Positions 26,838 to 35,718 of a stretch of DNA of 62,031 nucleotides are shown here, one piece after another (positions within the stretch are counted from its first letter, which is position 1; each line of letters begins with the position of its first letter). The DNA comes from Alphaproteobacteria bacterium. Its GTDB lineage: Bacteria; Pseudomonadota; Alphaproteobacteria; Caulobacterales; Hyphomonadaceae. Both the position numbers and the translations under genes were made by a program. The stretch covers positions 1 through 62,031 of the forward strand of contig JAHJYW010000047.1 in the NCBI GenBank assembly GCA_018827375.1. Reading direction: 5' to 3'. Under the pieces are notes generated by a model, which saw only the letters and a list, made by a program, of their open reading frames with translations, had not been told where the DNA came from and did no database searches.

Positions 26838-27541
26838 GCCTTCCCGTTATCGTGACACGCGCTCAACCAGGCGCCGCCGAAACCGCGGCGCGTTTAAAGA
26901 GTGCGGGTCATAAGCCCATCCTGTCGCCTGCCCTGACGCTTGAGCCTCTCGGCGCCGAGCTTGATCTGGCCGGCGTTACAGACCTTGTGTTTACCAGTGC
27001 CAATGGCGTGCGGTATCTCCCCAGTGTCAGCGAGGCTGTGTCGCGGGTCTGGTGTGTGGGGGAGGCGACCGCTGATGCCGCGCGGAAAGCGGGCTGGGCG
27101 GGTGTGCGTGAAGGCAATGGTAATGCGGTGGAGCTTGCCGCGCATATCATCGCGGCCCCTGAGGGCCGGACGGGCGTGTTCCTGCATATCGCCAATGAAG
27201 CGGCAGCAGGCGATCTTGTGGCGCGTCTGACGGCCGCGGGCGTCAATGCGCGTTTTGCGGCGCTTTATCGCACGGTGCCAATCGCTGCCGTGAGTGATGC
27301 CGCAGCCAGCGCGCTGACGCGTGAGACGCGTGTCGTGATACTGGCGCATTCCGCGAAGGGCGCTGCGGCGTTTCGAAATGCCGCCCGTGGCCTGGACTTC
27401 AGACGATCAATTGTCGTTGCAATCTCGGAAGCCGCTAGCGGGCCACTTGTGGGCTGCGGGGCGCGGGCTGTCGTTAATGCGGCGTATCCAAGTGAGACGG
27501 CACTGATGGAAGCGCTGGATGCAGCAATTCTGGCGCTCTGA
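26834..27541 (+). CDS. hemD: Uroporphyrinogen-III synthase
   Basis: 235 residues starting at the GTG in the hemC stop overlap. HemD is a poorly conserved family, but the two-domain layout, [11 protein letters not shown] in the first domain and [10 protein letters not shown] in the second, are typical. It closes hydroxymethylbilane and inverts ring D. The position directly after hemC and before mic60-like and hemY genes supports the assignment. A longer upstream frame inside hemC is not used. Confidence 0.9.
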   Translation: MSLPVIVTRAQPGAAETAARLKSAGHKPILSPALTLEPLGAELDLAGVTDLVFTSANGVRYLPSVSEAVSRVWCVGEATADAARKAGWAGVREGNGNAVELAAHIIAAPEGRTGVFLHIANEAAAGDLVARLTAAGVNARFAALYRTVPIAAVSDAAASALTRETRVVILAHSAKGAAAFRNAARGLDFRRSIVVAISEAASGPLVGCGARAVVNAAYPSETALMEALDAAILAL

Positions 27542-27614
27542 AGGCGACCTTTGATCGCTATCGGCGTATGTGTCAGTGTGAACGAAATTCCGCCTGCGAG
27601 GAGCAGACAAACAG

Positions 27615-28820
27615 ATGAGTGACGATCCCGAGGACGATATCCCTGTCGACTCTGCAGAGCCGATTGATGCTGACTTCGAACCGGCATTCGAGCATGACGA
27701 GCCATCGCGCGCCAGGAAAGCCGGCGCGGGGCCCGGCTGGCTTGGACTGGGCGTGGCCAGCCTGATCGCGGCCGGTATTGGCGGGGCGATCGGAATCGTT
27801 GCAACCATGGCGCTGCCCGTGCGCAGTGGCGGCGAGGATGTATCGGCACTGACGTCGGACCTCGACGCACTGAAGGCTGGTCAGGAAGCGGCGGAACTCG
27901 AGCGCAACAAGGTCATCAGGAATACGGCCGATCTGGAGTCGCGTCTCGACGCGCGGCTCAAATCTGTTGCGGCTGCTGGCGGCGACGATCTCGGGCCATT
28001 GCTTGATGAACTCGATGCCGTGTCGAAGCGGATCGACGAGGTGATTGCCAATAATGATGGTGAGGCGCTGATGAAGCTCTCTGCCCGACTTGATGCGATG
28101 GAGGCGGTCGATACGAGCGGCGAGGCAAGCGCGCAGGAGCTGGCCCGGTCTGTCGCAGCGGTCGCCGAAAGGGTCACGTCACTTGAGACCCGGCTTGCCG
28201 CGCTACAGTCTGATATTGTGCGCAGCGGCGGGGACACCACAGAACTGACAAGTCTGATCGAGCGTATGCGCAATGATGAGGCGGTTGTGCGAGCCAAGGC
28301 TGAAGCATCTGAAAGCAATGCTGACGCCGCGTTGGCCCTCTCGGCGATAGAAGCGGCTTCACGCCAGGGTATTGCGTTTGAATCCGACTATCGCAAGCTG
28401 AGGGTACTGCTCCCGCAATCGGCTGAGGTGCGATCCCTGGGCACCATAGCGCCAACAGGCGCGCCAACGCTCGCAGATCTGCAGCGGTCATTCGGCCCGG
28501 CGAGTGCAGAGGCGCGCGCGGCTGAGCCGCGTGAACAAGAGGGTCGCTGGGGCTGGCTCAACCATGTGTTTGGTGACGCCGTAACCGTGCGCGGCGAAAA
28601 CGCCGAAGAGGCGGGGGCGCCGGTGACCCTGTCGCGTGCCCGTGATGCACTGGACGCAGGGGATCTGGAAGGAGCAGTCGCCATCTTAAGTAATCTGACA
28701 GGGGAGCCAGCCGCGGTGATGGCCGGCTGGACCGAATCGGCAAACCGGCGCATCACACTCGAAACAGGGCTCAAAGCCCTGAGGCTCGGCATGATTGGTG
28801 GGGAGAACCAGGCGCAATGA
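27615..28820 (+). CDS. Mic60/mitofilin-like inner membrane protein
   Basis: 401 residues: an acidic cytoplasmic N-terminus (about 1-40), one membrane helix near 43-66, a long coiled coil (about 75-230) and a compact C-terminal part (about 290-400) that matches the position of the mitofilin domain. Alphaproteobacterial Mic60 homologues are known to be encoded between hemD and hemY, as here, and to shape inner membranes by contacting outer-membrane partners. It overlaps hemY by four bases. The assignment depends on layout and gene order more than on single residues. Confidence 0.8.
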   Translation: MSDDPEDDIPVDSAEPIDADFEPAFEHDEPSRARKAGAGPGWLGLGVASLIAAGIGGAIGIVATMALPVRSGGEDVSALTSDLDALKAGQEAAELERNKVIRNTADLESRLDARLKSVAAAGGDDLGPLLDELDAVSKRIDEVIANNDGEALMKLSARLDAMEAVDTSGEASAQELARSVAAVAERVTSLETRLAALQSDIVRSGGDTTELTSLIERMRNDEAVVRAKAEASESNADAALALSAIEAASRQGIAFESDYRKLRVLLPQSAEVRSLGTIAPTGAPTLADLQRSFGPASAEARAAEPREQEGRWGWLNHVFGDAVTVRGENAEEAGAPVTLSRARDALDAGDLEGAVAILSNLTGEPAAVMAGWTESANRRITLETGLKALRLGMIGGENQAQ

Positions 28821-30253
28821 ACCGGATCTTCCTGTTTGTCCTGATCCTTCTGATCATCGTTGGTGGCGCTTTGATCGGCTTCTGGGCCGTGAATCTGCCG
28901 GGTAGTGTCGTGATCAATGATAGTCGCGGCGAGCTTGTCTCGCTGCATATGGGCGTCGCAGCCATAGCGCTGATTGTGTTCGGCGGACTTGTCGCGGCGG
29001 CCTGGTGGCTGCTCAGCGGCCTGTTCGTATTGCCAGGCAAGATTGGCCGCGCCCGCCAGTCCAGCCTCGCTCGCAAGGCCAACATGGCGCTCACTGAAGG
29101 CCTGCTGGCTGCGGAGGCAGGTGATCCCGCTTACGCGCTGAAACTTGCCCGCAAGGCGGTCAAGCATGCCGAGGATGAGCGGTTGAAGCTCCTCCTCGAA
29201 GCGCGTGCGGCTGAAGCCAATGATGATTGGGCTGGCGCCGAGCGGGCTTGGGGGCAGCTCACGCGTCTGCCAGGTGGCCAGCTTGCCGGCCTGCGTGGGT
29301 CTGCAATGGCGGCTGCTGAGCGCGGCGACCAGGCAACAGCAGAATCGCGCGCGCGCGAGGCCCTCGGCCTGAAATCAAATGCGGACTGGCCATTCAATTC
29401 CCTGTTCGATCTTCAAGTCGCGCGTGGCGAATGGGAGAAGGCGCTCGAGACGCTGGTTATTGGCGAGAAGCGTGGCCTGATTGCGGGCGACAGCCTGCGC
29501 CGTCGTCGTGCCGTCTTGCAAACGGCCCGCGCTGTCGGTCTGCCACATGATCGCAAGCAGGATGCCCAAAAGGCCCTTGCAGAGGCGATCCGGGGGGCAC
29601 CTGGATTCCCTCCAGCCGCCTTCCATGGGGCGCGGCAACTGATGATCGACTCAAAGGAGAAGGCCGCTCAGGGCGTGCTGGAGCTTGGCTGGAAAGCGCG
29701 GCCGCACCCGGCGCTGGCGCAATTGTCGCGCCGGCTTGTGCCGCAGGATGATCGCCACAATATCGCGGCCCGCCTGCAGGCGCTTGTTGCGACCCACCCA
29801 ACCCATCGTGAAAGCCGAATCCTGTCGGCTGAACTGGCCATGGACGAAGCAAACTGGGTCGAGGCGATCCGCTTACTGGCGCTTCTTGTCGAAGAGAACC
29901 CGACGGCGCGGCTTTGCCTGTTAATGGAGCGCGCGCTCAAGGGCTATGGTGACAAGGACGAGGCGCAGCGTTGGGGGCGGATGGCAGCATCGGCGTCACG
30001 TGAGGCTGATTGGTCGGATATTGACCCCAAGGGTAACGCCTTCGATTTTGCCCAGCGCGACTGGAGCCGGCTTGTTTACGCTTTCGGCGACGTCGGCGAT
30101 TTGGTTCACCCTCGCTATGAATCCTATGGCCGGGAACTGGAGGCAGGACGGGTTCTGGCGCTTGCCGGTCCGGAAGAGGAGAAGGTCGCGCCGCCCAAAG
30201 CGCCCAATGGTCCGCTAACACCGCCATTGGATTATGCGTCAGACGACGACTAG
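28817..30253 (+). CDS. hemY: HemY N-terminal/TPR domain membrane protein
   Basis: 478 residues with two membrane helices at the N-terminus (about 5-25 and 45-68), then HemY-type helical repeats with alanine- and leucine-rich pairs (about 85-420) and an acidic tail. This is the alphaproteobacterial HemY-like protein, not protoporphyrinogen oxidase, which carries the same name in Bacillus. Its exact role is not settled, though it clusters with haem synthesis genes. It starts in the stop codon of the mic60-like gene (ATGA). Confidence 0.87.
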   Translation: MNRIFLFVLILLIIVGGALIGFWAVNLPGSVVINDSRGELVSLHMGVAAIALIVFGGLVAAAWWLLSGLFVLPGKIGRARQSSLARKANMALTEGLLAAEAGDPAYALKLARKAVKHAEDERLKLLLEARAAEANDDWAGAERAWGQLTRLPGGQLAGLRGSAMAAAERGDQATAESRAREALGLKSNADWPFNSLFDLQVARGEWEKALETLVIGEKRGLIAGDSLRRRRAVLQTARAVGLPHDRKQDAQKALAEAIRGAPGFPPAAFHGARQLMIDSKEKAAQGVLELGWKARPHPALAQLSRRLVPQDDRHNIAARLQALVATHPTHRESRILSAELAMDEANWVEAIRLLALLVEENPTARLCLLMERALKGYGDKDEAQRWGRMAASASREADWSDIDPKGNAFDFAQRDWSRLVYAFGDVGDLVHPRYESYGRELEAGRVLALAGPEEEKVAPPKAPNGPLTPPLDYASDDD

Positions 30254-30333
30254 GCGTCCTGCGTCCGAACGGCAAAAGCGTCTTGCGTGCGCGCGCTTGG
30301 ATGGCTATTCAGGCCGAACGCTCATTGGAGCAT

Positions 30334-30409
30334 GCCGCTATAGCTCAGCTGGTAGAGCATCGCATTCGTAATGCGGGGGTCAGGTGTTCAAGTCACCTTA
30401 GCGGCACCA
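30334..30409 (+). tRNA. tRNA-Thr (anticodon CGT)
   Basis: 76 bases with encoded CCA. Acceptor stem GCCGCTA/TAGCGGC, D-arm with AGCTGGTAGAGC, anticodon loop TTCGTAA with CGT in the centre, and a T-arm with TTCAAGT. It reads ACG codons. It stands alone between hemY and the minus-strand glycan operon. Confidence 0.95.
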
Positions 30410-30442
30410 TTTTCCCAAACTACTGACATTTATCAGAGCTGA

Positions 30443-30802
30443 TCAGGACTGGACCACGAAGAGTCCCGCGATGATCAGGCAAGCGCCGATGGCGTATTTC
30501 ACAGTAAGCGGTTCTTTCAGGAAAAACGCGGCCATCAGGGGTACCAGCACGAAAGTGAGGGCCATGAAGGAATAGGCGTAGGACAGCGGCACCACTTTCA
30601 GGACATAGATCCATAGCAGCGTTGCGCTTCCATATATAGCGAGCGCCAGCAGAAAGAGCGGATTCAAAGCTACGCTGTAGAATGGTGTGCCGGCCTCTGC
30701 CGTCAGCCGGGTACTCGTCAGCTTGAACAGGACCTGGCCGACTGCGATCATTATCGGTGTCAGCAGGAGCAGGCCGTAGACGGGCATGGAAATGGTCTTC
30801 AT
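30443..30802 (-). CDS. Small multidrug-resistance-like (EamA/SMR) membrane carrier
   Basis: 119 residues with four membrane helices, the size of SMR/EmrE or ArnE/ArnF proteins. PIMIAVGQVLFK near the N-terminus and PLSYAYSFMALTFVLVPLMAAFFLKEPL match the EamA/SMR pattern; EmrE's conserved glutamate in helix 1 is replaced by a glutamine region (GQVLFK), as in ArnE-like lipid carriers. The four-base overlap with the methyltransferase gene and the GT2 upstream suggest a flippase for a lipid-linked sugar rather than a drug pump. Confidence 0.78.
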   Translation of the reverse strand: MKTISMPVYGLLLLTPIMIAVGQVLFKLTSTRLTAEAGTPFYSVALNPLFLLALAIYGSATLLWIYVLKVVPLSYAYSFMALTFVLVPLMAAFFLKEPLTVKYAIGACLIIAGLFVVQS

Positions 30803-31527
30803 TCGGCAGCCACCATGCGTTGGTCAGCCTCGGCATCCAGTGTTTCGCAATAATAGATGTCCCGCTGGATATCCCGACAGGAATAAGCCTCGGGCACGGG
30901 TTGCATCGCTCTCAAGAACGAGTGCGTGTAAGGGAAGAAATTGAAGTGCGGATTGAATGTGTAGCGATACTCACGCTCACGCGGCACAACAATAATCACT
31001 CGGCGCCTTGCGATGCGCCGCAGCTCAGCGATGGCTTGACGATAATCAAGCACATGTTCGATCACATGGGTGCAGACAACGGTGTCAAACTCGCCGTCCG
31101 CAAAGGGGAGTGCCTCTATCTTTGCTGCCACGTATTCGATGCCTGGCAGCGCGTTGGCGTCATCAACAGCGAAATCGACGCCTGTGAGGCGACCAAGCTG
31201 TGGCACAGCTGTGCGGATTCGCGAAAGCAGATGGCCCGTGCCGCATCCGATATCACAGACACTATCGCCCAGAATGTCAGCGCAAATCGCCGCGATGCAT
31301 GCTTCGGAATTATCGGTGCCTTCGTGAACACGGGGGTGGTTTCTATAAAGAGCTTCATATTCCTGATCACTCAGGAAGGGAGCCCGCTCACGGAAGCTCG
31401 CAAGTTCAACGATGTGCTTGCCCCAGATCAGGCTTGCCGCATGACGAAACAGCGACGAATCATGCAGGAAGGCCGGCACGATATCTTCGAGGACGAAGCG
31501 TATCCGGTTGGTGGTTTCCCGTTTCAT
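30799..31527 (-). CDS. Class I SAM-dependent methyltransferase
   Basis: 242 residues. The SAM-binding motif DIGCGTGHLLS is near residue 95, and the post-motif EALPFADGEFDTVVCTHVIEH fits the Methyltransf_11 group. It overlaps its neighbours by four bases on both sides, so it belongs to the GT2-methyltransferase-SMR operon. It probably methylates a sugar or lipid-linked intermediate; the substrate is unknown. Confidence 0.88.
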   Translation of the reverse strand: MKRETTNRIRFVLEDIVPAFLHDSSLFRHAASLIWGKHIVELASFRERAPFLSDQEYEALYRNHPRVHEGTDNSEACIAAICADILGDSVCDIGCGTGHLLSRIRTAVPQLGRLTGVDFAVDDANALPGIEYVAAKIEALPFADGEFDTVVCTHVIEHVLDYRQAIAELRRIARRRVIIVVPREREYRYTFNPHFNFFPYTHSFLRAMQPVPEAYSCRDIQRDIYYCETLDAEADQRMVAAE

Positions 31528-32558
31528 CGCGCGTCTGCGCCTGGTTGAGAGGCTTGATCATTATTGGTGTTTCCGCGGCGTAGTTCGACAAGCGGTGTCG
31601 TGCCGGAGCGATACTGTTCGCCGCGGGACGGGGCTATGGAGAGGTAATAGATGCGTTTCTGTTCAGCGCGGCCGCGTGCGACGGAGTCGAGGATAACACC
31701 TGAAATGAAAGTCATCATAGCAGCCAGAAGAAGCGTCATGGCGAGCATCCATGTCGGGATACGGTCGACAAGTCCCGTGGCAAGATAATCGCTAATCACA
31801 GGCACCATCAGGAACGCCGAAACGGCGAGTAGGACGATGGCCAGGTAGCTGAAAAACATGAAGGGACGGGTTTCCTTCATCAGCATGCCCATCATGCGCA
31901 GGATGCGGAAGCCGTCGCGAAAAGTTGAGAGCTTGCTTTCGGAGCCGGCCACCCGTCGCCCATAATCGCAATCCACTTCCGATACCGGCAAGCGCAGCAC
32001 GGATGCGTGAACCGACATTTCCGTTTCTATCTCGAAACCTGCCGAGGAGGCGGGGAAACTCTTGGCGAAGCGGCGGGTGAAGGCGCGGTATCCGGAGAAG
32101 ATGTCGGTGAATTCGTTGCCGAAAAGCGCTGTGTAGGCTGCGTTGAAGATGCGGTTACCAAAGGCATGTCCGCTGCGTCCGGCATCCTTGTGCACATTGC
32201 GCCGTGTGCCGACGACCATATCGGCATGCTCGTCGAGAAGGGTCTGGATCATGCGCGGGGCGGACGCCGGGTCATACGTACCATCGCCATCCGCCATTAT
32301 GTAGACGTCTGCATCAATATCGGCGAACATCTGACGGACGACATTTCCCTTGCCCTGACGACGTGAGGGCACAACGGTGGCACCCGCAATCGCGCCCTGT
32401 TCGGATGTGTCGTCTACAGAATTATTGTCATACACGAATATGCGTGCACCCGGCAGCGCCTTGCGAAAGCCAAGCACGACGCCCGCCACTGTGCGACCCT
32501 CATTGTAGCAGGGGAGCAGCACGGCAATCCGGAGATCTTTGTAGATATTGTCAGTCAC
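31524..32558 (-). CDS. Membrane-anchored glycosyltransferase family 2 (GtrB/ArnC-like)
   Basis: 344 residues: GT-A fold N-terminus with AVLLPCYNEGRTV, FVYDNNSVDDT and the metal-binding DGDGTYD near 95, then two C-terminal membrane helices (about 236-260 and 270-295). This layout matches enzymes that place a sugar on undecaprenyl phosphate. It is the first gene of the minus-strand operon with the methyltransferase and SMR-like carrier, and faces the divergent GT-C gene over an 89-base promoter region. Confidence 0.9.
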   Translation of the reverse strand: MTDNIYKDLRIAVLLPCYNEGRTVAGVVLGFRKALPGARIFVYDNNSVDDTSEQGAIAGATVVPSRRQGKGNVVRQMFADIDADVYIMADGDGTYDPASAPRMIQTLLDEHADMVVGTRRNVHKDAGRSGHAFGNRIFNAAYTALFGNEFTDIFSGYRAFTRRFAKSFPASSAGFEIETEMSVHASVLRLPVSEVDCDYGRRVAGSESKLSTFRDGFRILRMMGMLMKETRPFMFFSYLAIVLLAVSAFLMVPVISDYLATGLVDRIPTWMLAMTLLLAAMMTFISGVILDSVARGRAEQKRIYYLSIAPSRGEQYRSGTTPLVELRRGNTNNDQASQPGADAR

Positions 32559-32647
32559 GCTGCCACCATTGCCCGAATTTAGGCATTTCTACACGGGCAA
32601 GGGTTAAGGTCGCCTTTCGCACCTGATTGCTGCGATGGGGAGACGAT

Positions 32648-34405
32648 ATGCGATATCTGACCGCGGGTGCGCCGACAGGCCGGGTGATTGGTGCATGTTT
32701 CGGGCTGCTTATGGTCCTGTCTCTCCTGGTTGTGAGCGCTGTGTCGGGGCGGTTGTCGATATCGGCCATGGAGGCTGACAATGTCATGCGCCTGGTCCAG
32801 ATCCAGGACCTGTTGAAGGGGCTGGGCTGGTTCGATCTGCATCAGGTGCGACTGGGGCTCTCGGGGGGCACGGCCATGCACTGGTCACGTCTGGCGGACG
32901 TTCCTGTTCTGGTTATCAAGGGGGTGCTTGACGTCTTCCTGCCTTCGCAGCGCGCGCTGGAAATAGCCTGTCTCGTCTGGCCGCCGCTAAGCGTGTTGCT
33001 GGTGGTCTGGGGACTGATGACGGGCGCGCGAAAGCTTGGTGGCCGCACCATGCTGGTGTTCACCTGTATCATCGCAGCGACGATCCTCTTCCGGCATCCC
33101 AACTTTCTGAGCGGGAGCATAGACCACCACAATTTACAGCTAGGCTTCCTCGCGATAGCGCTCGGGTTTTCGCTGGATCGAAATCGCGCGCCGGTGAGCC
33201 TTGCAGCTGCAGGCGCAGCGCTCGCTTCGTCGATCGCGATCGGCGTGGAAGTTTATGCTTTTGTCGGCGTTTTTTGTGTCTTCCATGCCCTGGATTGGGC
33301 GCTGACGGGCGCGGCGGCCCGGCGCGGTGCCATGGCCTTTGGTGGCAGTCTTGCACTGCTGACGACAGTGTTTTTTTCGGCGTCGATTGCACCGGCGGGT
33401 TATGGCGTGGTTCATTGCGATGCCCTGTCATTGGTGACGCTGTCTGCTGCCGTGCTCGGTGGAACTGGCCTGGCGGGCGCGGCTGCGGTGTTGTCGGACA
33501 AGTCTCTCGTGTGGCGCATGTTCGGGCTGGGTATCGTGGGGATTGCCTGCGCGACAATGCTCTTAGTCCTGGCGCCTCAATGCCTGGGCAGCCCACTCGA
33601 CGAGTTGCCGCCGATCGTGCGCACGCTCTGGCTCGAAAAGGTGGACGAGGCGCGGCCGCTCTTTGCCTTCCGTCCGGCCATGGCGCGCGAGATGCCATTC
33701 ATGGCGGGCATTACGGTCGTTGCGATGGCGGTTTCGGCTTGGCGCATTTGGATCGGTGCCCAGCGCCGGGCGCATGTCTTGTTTCTTGCGCTGCTTCTCG
33801 CCGACTTCGTTCTTACGCTGCAGCAAGTGCGTTTCTATACGTTTGGGCATCTCTTCGCGGTCCTGCCGCTGGCGTTATGGGTCGCCAGCCTTTTCGCGCG
33901 GGGCAGGGAAACCGGCGAGCGCAGCGTGACCTATGTGCTGGCGCTCGCTGTGTCAGTGCCGCTTGTATGGGGCGTGCCAGGTATTTTCTTCGCGCCGAAC
34001 GGGCGCGGCATGACCGCTTCAGCATATGCTTGTGGCAGCGCGGCCATGCTGTCGGCCCTGGAAGGGCAGCCGGATGGCCGGGTGCTGGCCGTGGCCGATG
34101 TGGCGCCAAACATTCTGCGCTATACGCGCCATAGCGTCCTTCATGGTCATTATCATCGTAATGCAGCCGGTATCGAAGCCGCGCTTTCGATCTTCACTGC
34201 GCCATCGGGTGAAGCGCTTAACCTGATGCGAAATGCTCAGGTGGACTATGTGCTGTCGTGCCCCGGCCATGCTGAAATGAACATGCTTGCGACGTCCGCA
34301 CCGCACGGTCTGGCTGCAGACTTGAGCGCGGGGACGCCTCCGGGCGCTCTGAAAATCATCCACAGGGAACCGGATGGTGAGACGTTGTTTGCCGTTGAAC
34401 CTTAG
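32648..34405 (+). CDS. GT-C superfamily membrane glycosyltransferase, oligosaccharyltransferase-like
   Basis: 585 residues with about eleven membrane helices. DNVMRLVQIQDLLKG near 43-57 supplies the acidic residues of the first periplasmic loop in GT-C enzymes, and SIDHHNLQ near 158-165 is a conserved histidine motif in this alphaproteobacterial group. It is predicted to transfer a sugar from a lipid carrier to a target at the outer face of the inner membrane. GGGGAG lies six to eleven bases before the ATG. It diverges from the GT2 operon, and the two are probably parts of one modification pathway. It overlaps thpR by four bases at its 3' end. Confidence 0.78.
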   Translation: MRYLTAGAPTGRVIGACFGLLMVLSLLVVSAVSGRLSISAMEADNVMRLVQIQDLLKGLGWFDLHQVRLGLSGGTAMHWSRLADVPVLVIKGVLDVFLPSQRALEIACLVWPPLSVLLVVWGLMTGARKLGGRTMLVFTCIIAATILFRHPNFLSGSIDHHNLQLGFLAIALGFSLDRNRAPVSLAAAGAALASSIAIGVEVYAFVGVFCVFHALDWALTGAAARRGAMAFGGSLALLTTVFFSASIAPAGYGVVHCDALSLVTLSAAVLGGTGLAGAAAVLSDKSLVWRMFGLGIVGIACATMLLVLAPQCLGSPLDELPPIVRTLWLEKVDEARPLFAFRPAMAREMPFMAGITVVAMAVSAWRIWIGAQRRAHVLFLALLLADFVLTLQQVRFYTFGHLFAVLPLALWVASLFARGRETGERSVTYVLALAVSVPLVWGVPGIFFAPNGRGMTASAYACGSAAMLSALEGQPDGRVLAVADVAPNILRYTRHSVLHGHYHRNAAGIEAALSIFTAPSGEALNLMRNAQVDYVLSCPGHAEMNMLATSAPHGLAADLSAGTPPGALKIIHREPDGETLFAVEP

Positions 34406-34938
34406 TCCCCGAGCACATAGTCGGCTTCCGCCACATATCGGCTAGGGCCTTTGCCCGAATGGCTGGAATAAAGGTGAAAGCTGTTGGCCCAAAAGGCTTC
34501 GCTGCAATAGGCGTGACGCGGTTCGGCCCATGCGGTCACCTCTTCCGGTGTTGCGCCGTGCAGGTAGGCGAGCGTGACATGGGGCAGAAAAGGGCGGCGG
34601 TCGGGCGAAAGGCCGAGGCGGCGCGCGGCACGCTCGCACTGGCCGGAAAGCGAACGCAGTTCATCGGTTTCGCGCACCCGCGCCCAGACGGCGCTTGGCT
34701 CGCGCTTGCCGAACCAGCCGACCCCTTCAAGGCGGAGCTCCATTTCCGGCGCCCGGATCTCGCCGAGCAAGTCGTCAAGATCACGCGCAAGTTCATGCGT
34801 CAGATCGCCAAAAAAGCGCAGTGTGATGTGAAAATTTCGTTCGGGGCGCCAGCTTGCACCACTTAGGCCCTTTTGAAGGACCTTCAGCCCCGGCGCAATG
34901 TCCGGGTCCACGGGAAGAGCGGCGAACATGCGGTACAT
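34402..34938 (-). CDS. thpR: RNA 2',3'-cyclic phosphodiesterase
   Basis: 178 residues with both HxTx motifs, HITLRFFGDL near 37 and HVTLAYLHG near 122, of the 2H phosphoesterase family. ThpR/LigT opens 2',3'-cyclic phosphate ends of RNA; its cellular role is uncertain. It is convergent with the GT-C gene. Confidence 0.9.
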   Translation of the reverse strand: MYRMFAALPVDPDIAPGLKVLQKGLSGASWRPERNFHITLRFFGDLTHELARDLDDLLGEIRAPEMELRLEGVGWFGKREPSAVWARVRETDELRSLSGQCERAARRLGLSPDRRPFLPHVTLAYLHGATPEEVTAWAEPRHAYCSEAFWANSFHLYSSHSGKGPSRYVAEADYVLGD

Positions 34939-34964
34939 AAGCTCATCTCAAACAGGATTTAGGA

Positions 34965-34997
34965 CAAAAGAAAACCCGGCTCCACCAAAGCCGGGTT
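34965..34997 (-). terminator. Rho-independent terminator of the DUF2853 gene
   Basis: AACCCGGCT pairs perfectly with AGCCGGGTT around a seven-base loop; the minus strand continues TTTTCTTTTG. It lies about 25 bases after the DUF2853 stop. Confidence 0.88.
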
Positions 34998-35021
34998 CCT
35001 TACTCAGGTATGAAGCCGTGC

Positions 35022-35354
35022 TTAGCTGGCGAGGTGGCCGAGCTTGCCGAAATGCTCTGCGAGCAAATAATAGAAGGTGACGCGTGACTTGTTGCCGCCC
35101 TCAGGTTGCAACTTATCGCAAACAGCCTTGATTGCCGCGTCGAGGTCGTCCTTGGTTTGCGCCAGTCCGAGCTTTCCTCTGCACCAGCGTTCGCGGACGC
35201 GGTCCAGTTCGCCCCCATCTGAGCATGAAACCAGTGAACTGTCCCGGTTGCGCAAAGCAATGCCAAGATGACCCACAATTTTCTCTGCGGCGGCCTGATT
35301 GTAGCCGCTCGCGTATTTCTTGATATTCTCGGCGTAAGCCGATGCGTCTGCCAT
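35022..35354 (-). CDS. DUF2853 family protein
   Basis: 110 residues, alpha-helical, no signal or membrane segment. NIKKYASGYNQAAAEKIVGHLGIALRNRDSSLVSCSD matches the DUF2853 family pattern; structures of relatives show small helical bundles without assigned function. It has its own terminator and stands alone, so it is a single-gene transcript. Confidence 0.8.
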   Translation of the reverse strand: MADASAYAENIKKYASGYNQAAAEKIVGHLGIALRNRDSSLVSCSDGGELDRVRERWCRGKLGLAQTKDDLDAAIKAVCDKLQPEGGNKSRVTFYYLLAEHFGKLGHLAS

Positions 35355-35718
35355 GATATTATCCCCTTAGTTTTCCGATGCCCCAACCGTTGGATTTACA
35401 CCGGATCGACGAAATTACCCGGTGGTTAATATGAGTCAATGCAAAAGACGAAGGCCTCTTCTCTTGGGGAGGCGTCTGAATTGATCTTGTTCACTTGGAA
35501 AGCCTGCGCCTGTTCAAGCACTTTAGAAGTAAAGGCTGTCTGTGTTGTGAGAATGCTGCAAGTGGTAGGTTGTATTCGACCACCGGCCGTGGGGCGGCTG
35601 GAGATTTCTGCAAGCGATGATGTCCGGTTTTCCTTGCAGACGATGATGAGTTTCACCATATTCAAAAGTAACACGCGCACGTTTACGCGTGGAACCAAAA
35701 CAGAAGGGTATTAAACCT
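35355..35718. other. Divergent intergenic region, no gene recognised
   Basis: 364 bases between the divergent DUF2853 and Bax-inhibitor-like genes, with lower GC than neighbours. Short open frames on both strands (35426-35698 minus, 35439-35714 plus) overlap each other and lack ribosome sites and protein features. It should hold two promoters; I see no known RNA family. Confidence 0.5.

Noticed and set aside
35426..35714. Overlapping short open frames on both strands between DUF2853 and the Bax-inhibitor-like gene
   Set aside because: They overlap each other, lack ribosome sites, and one would leave no promoter space for the next gene.
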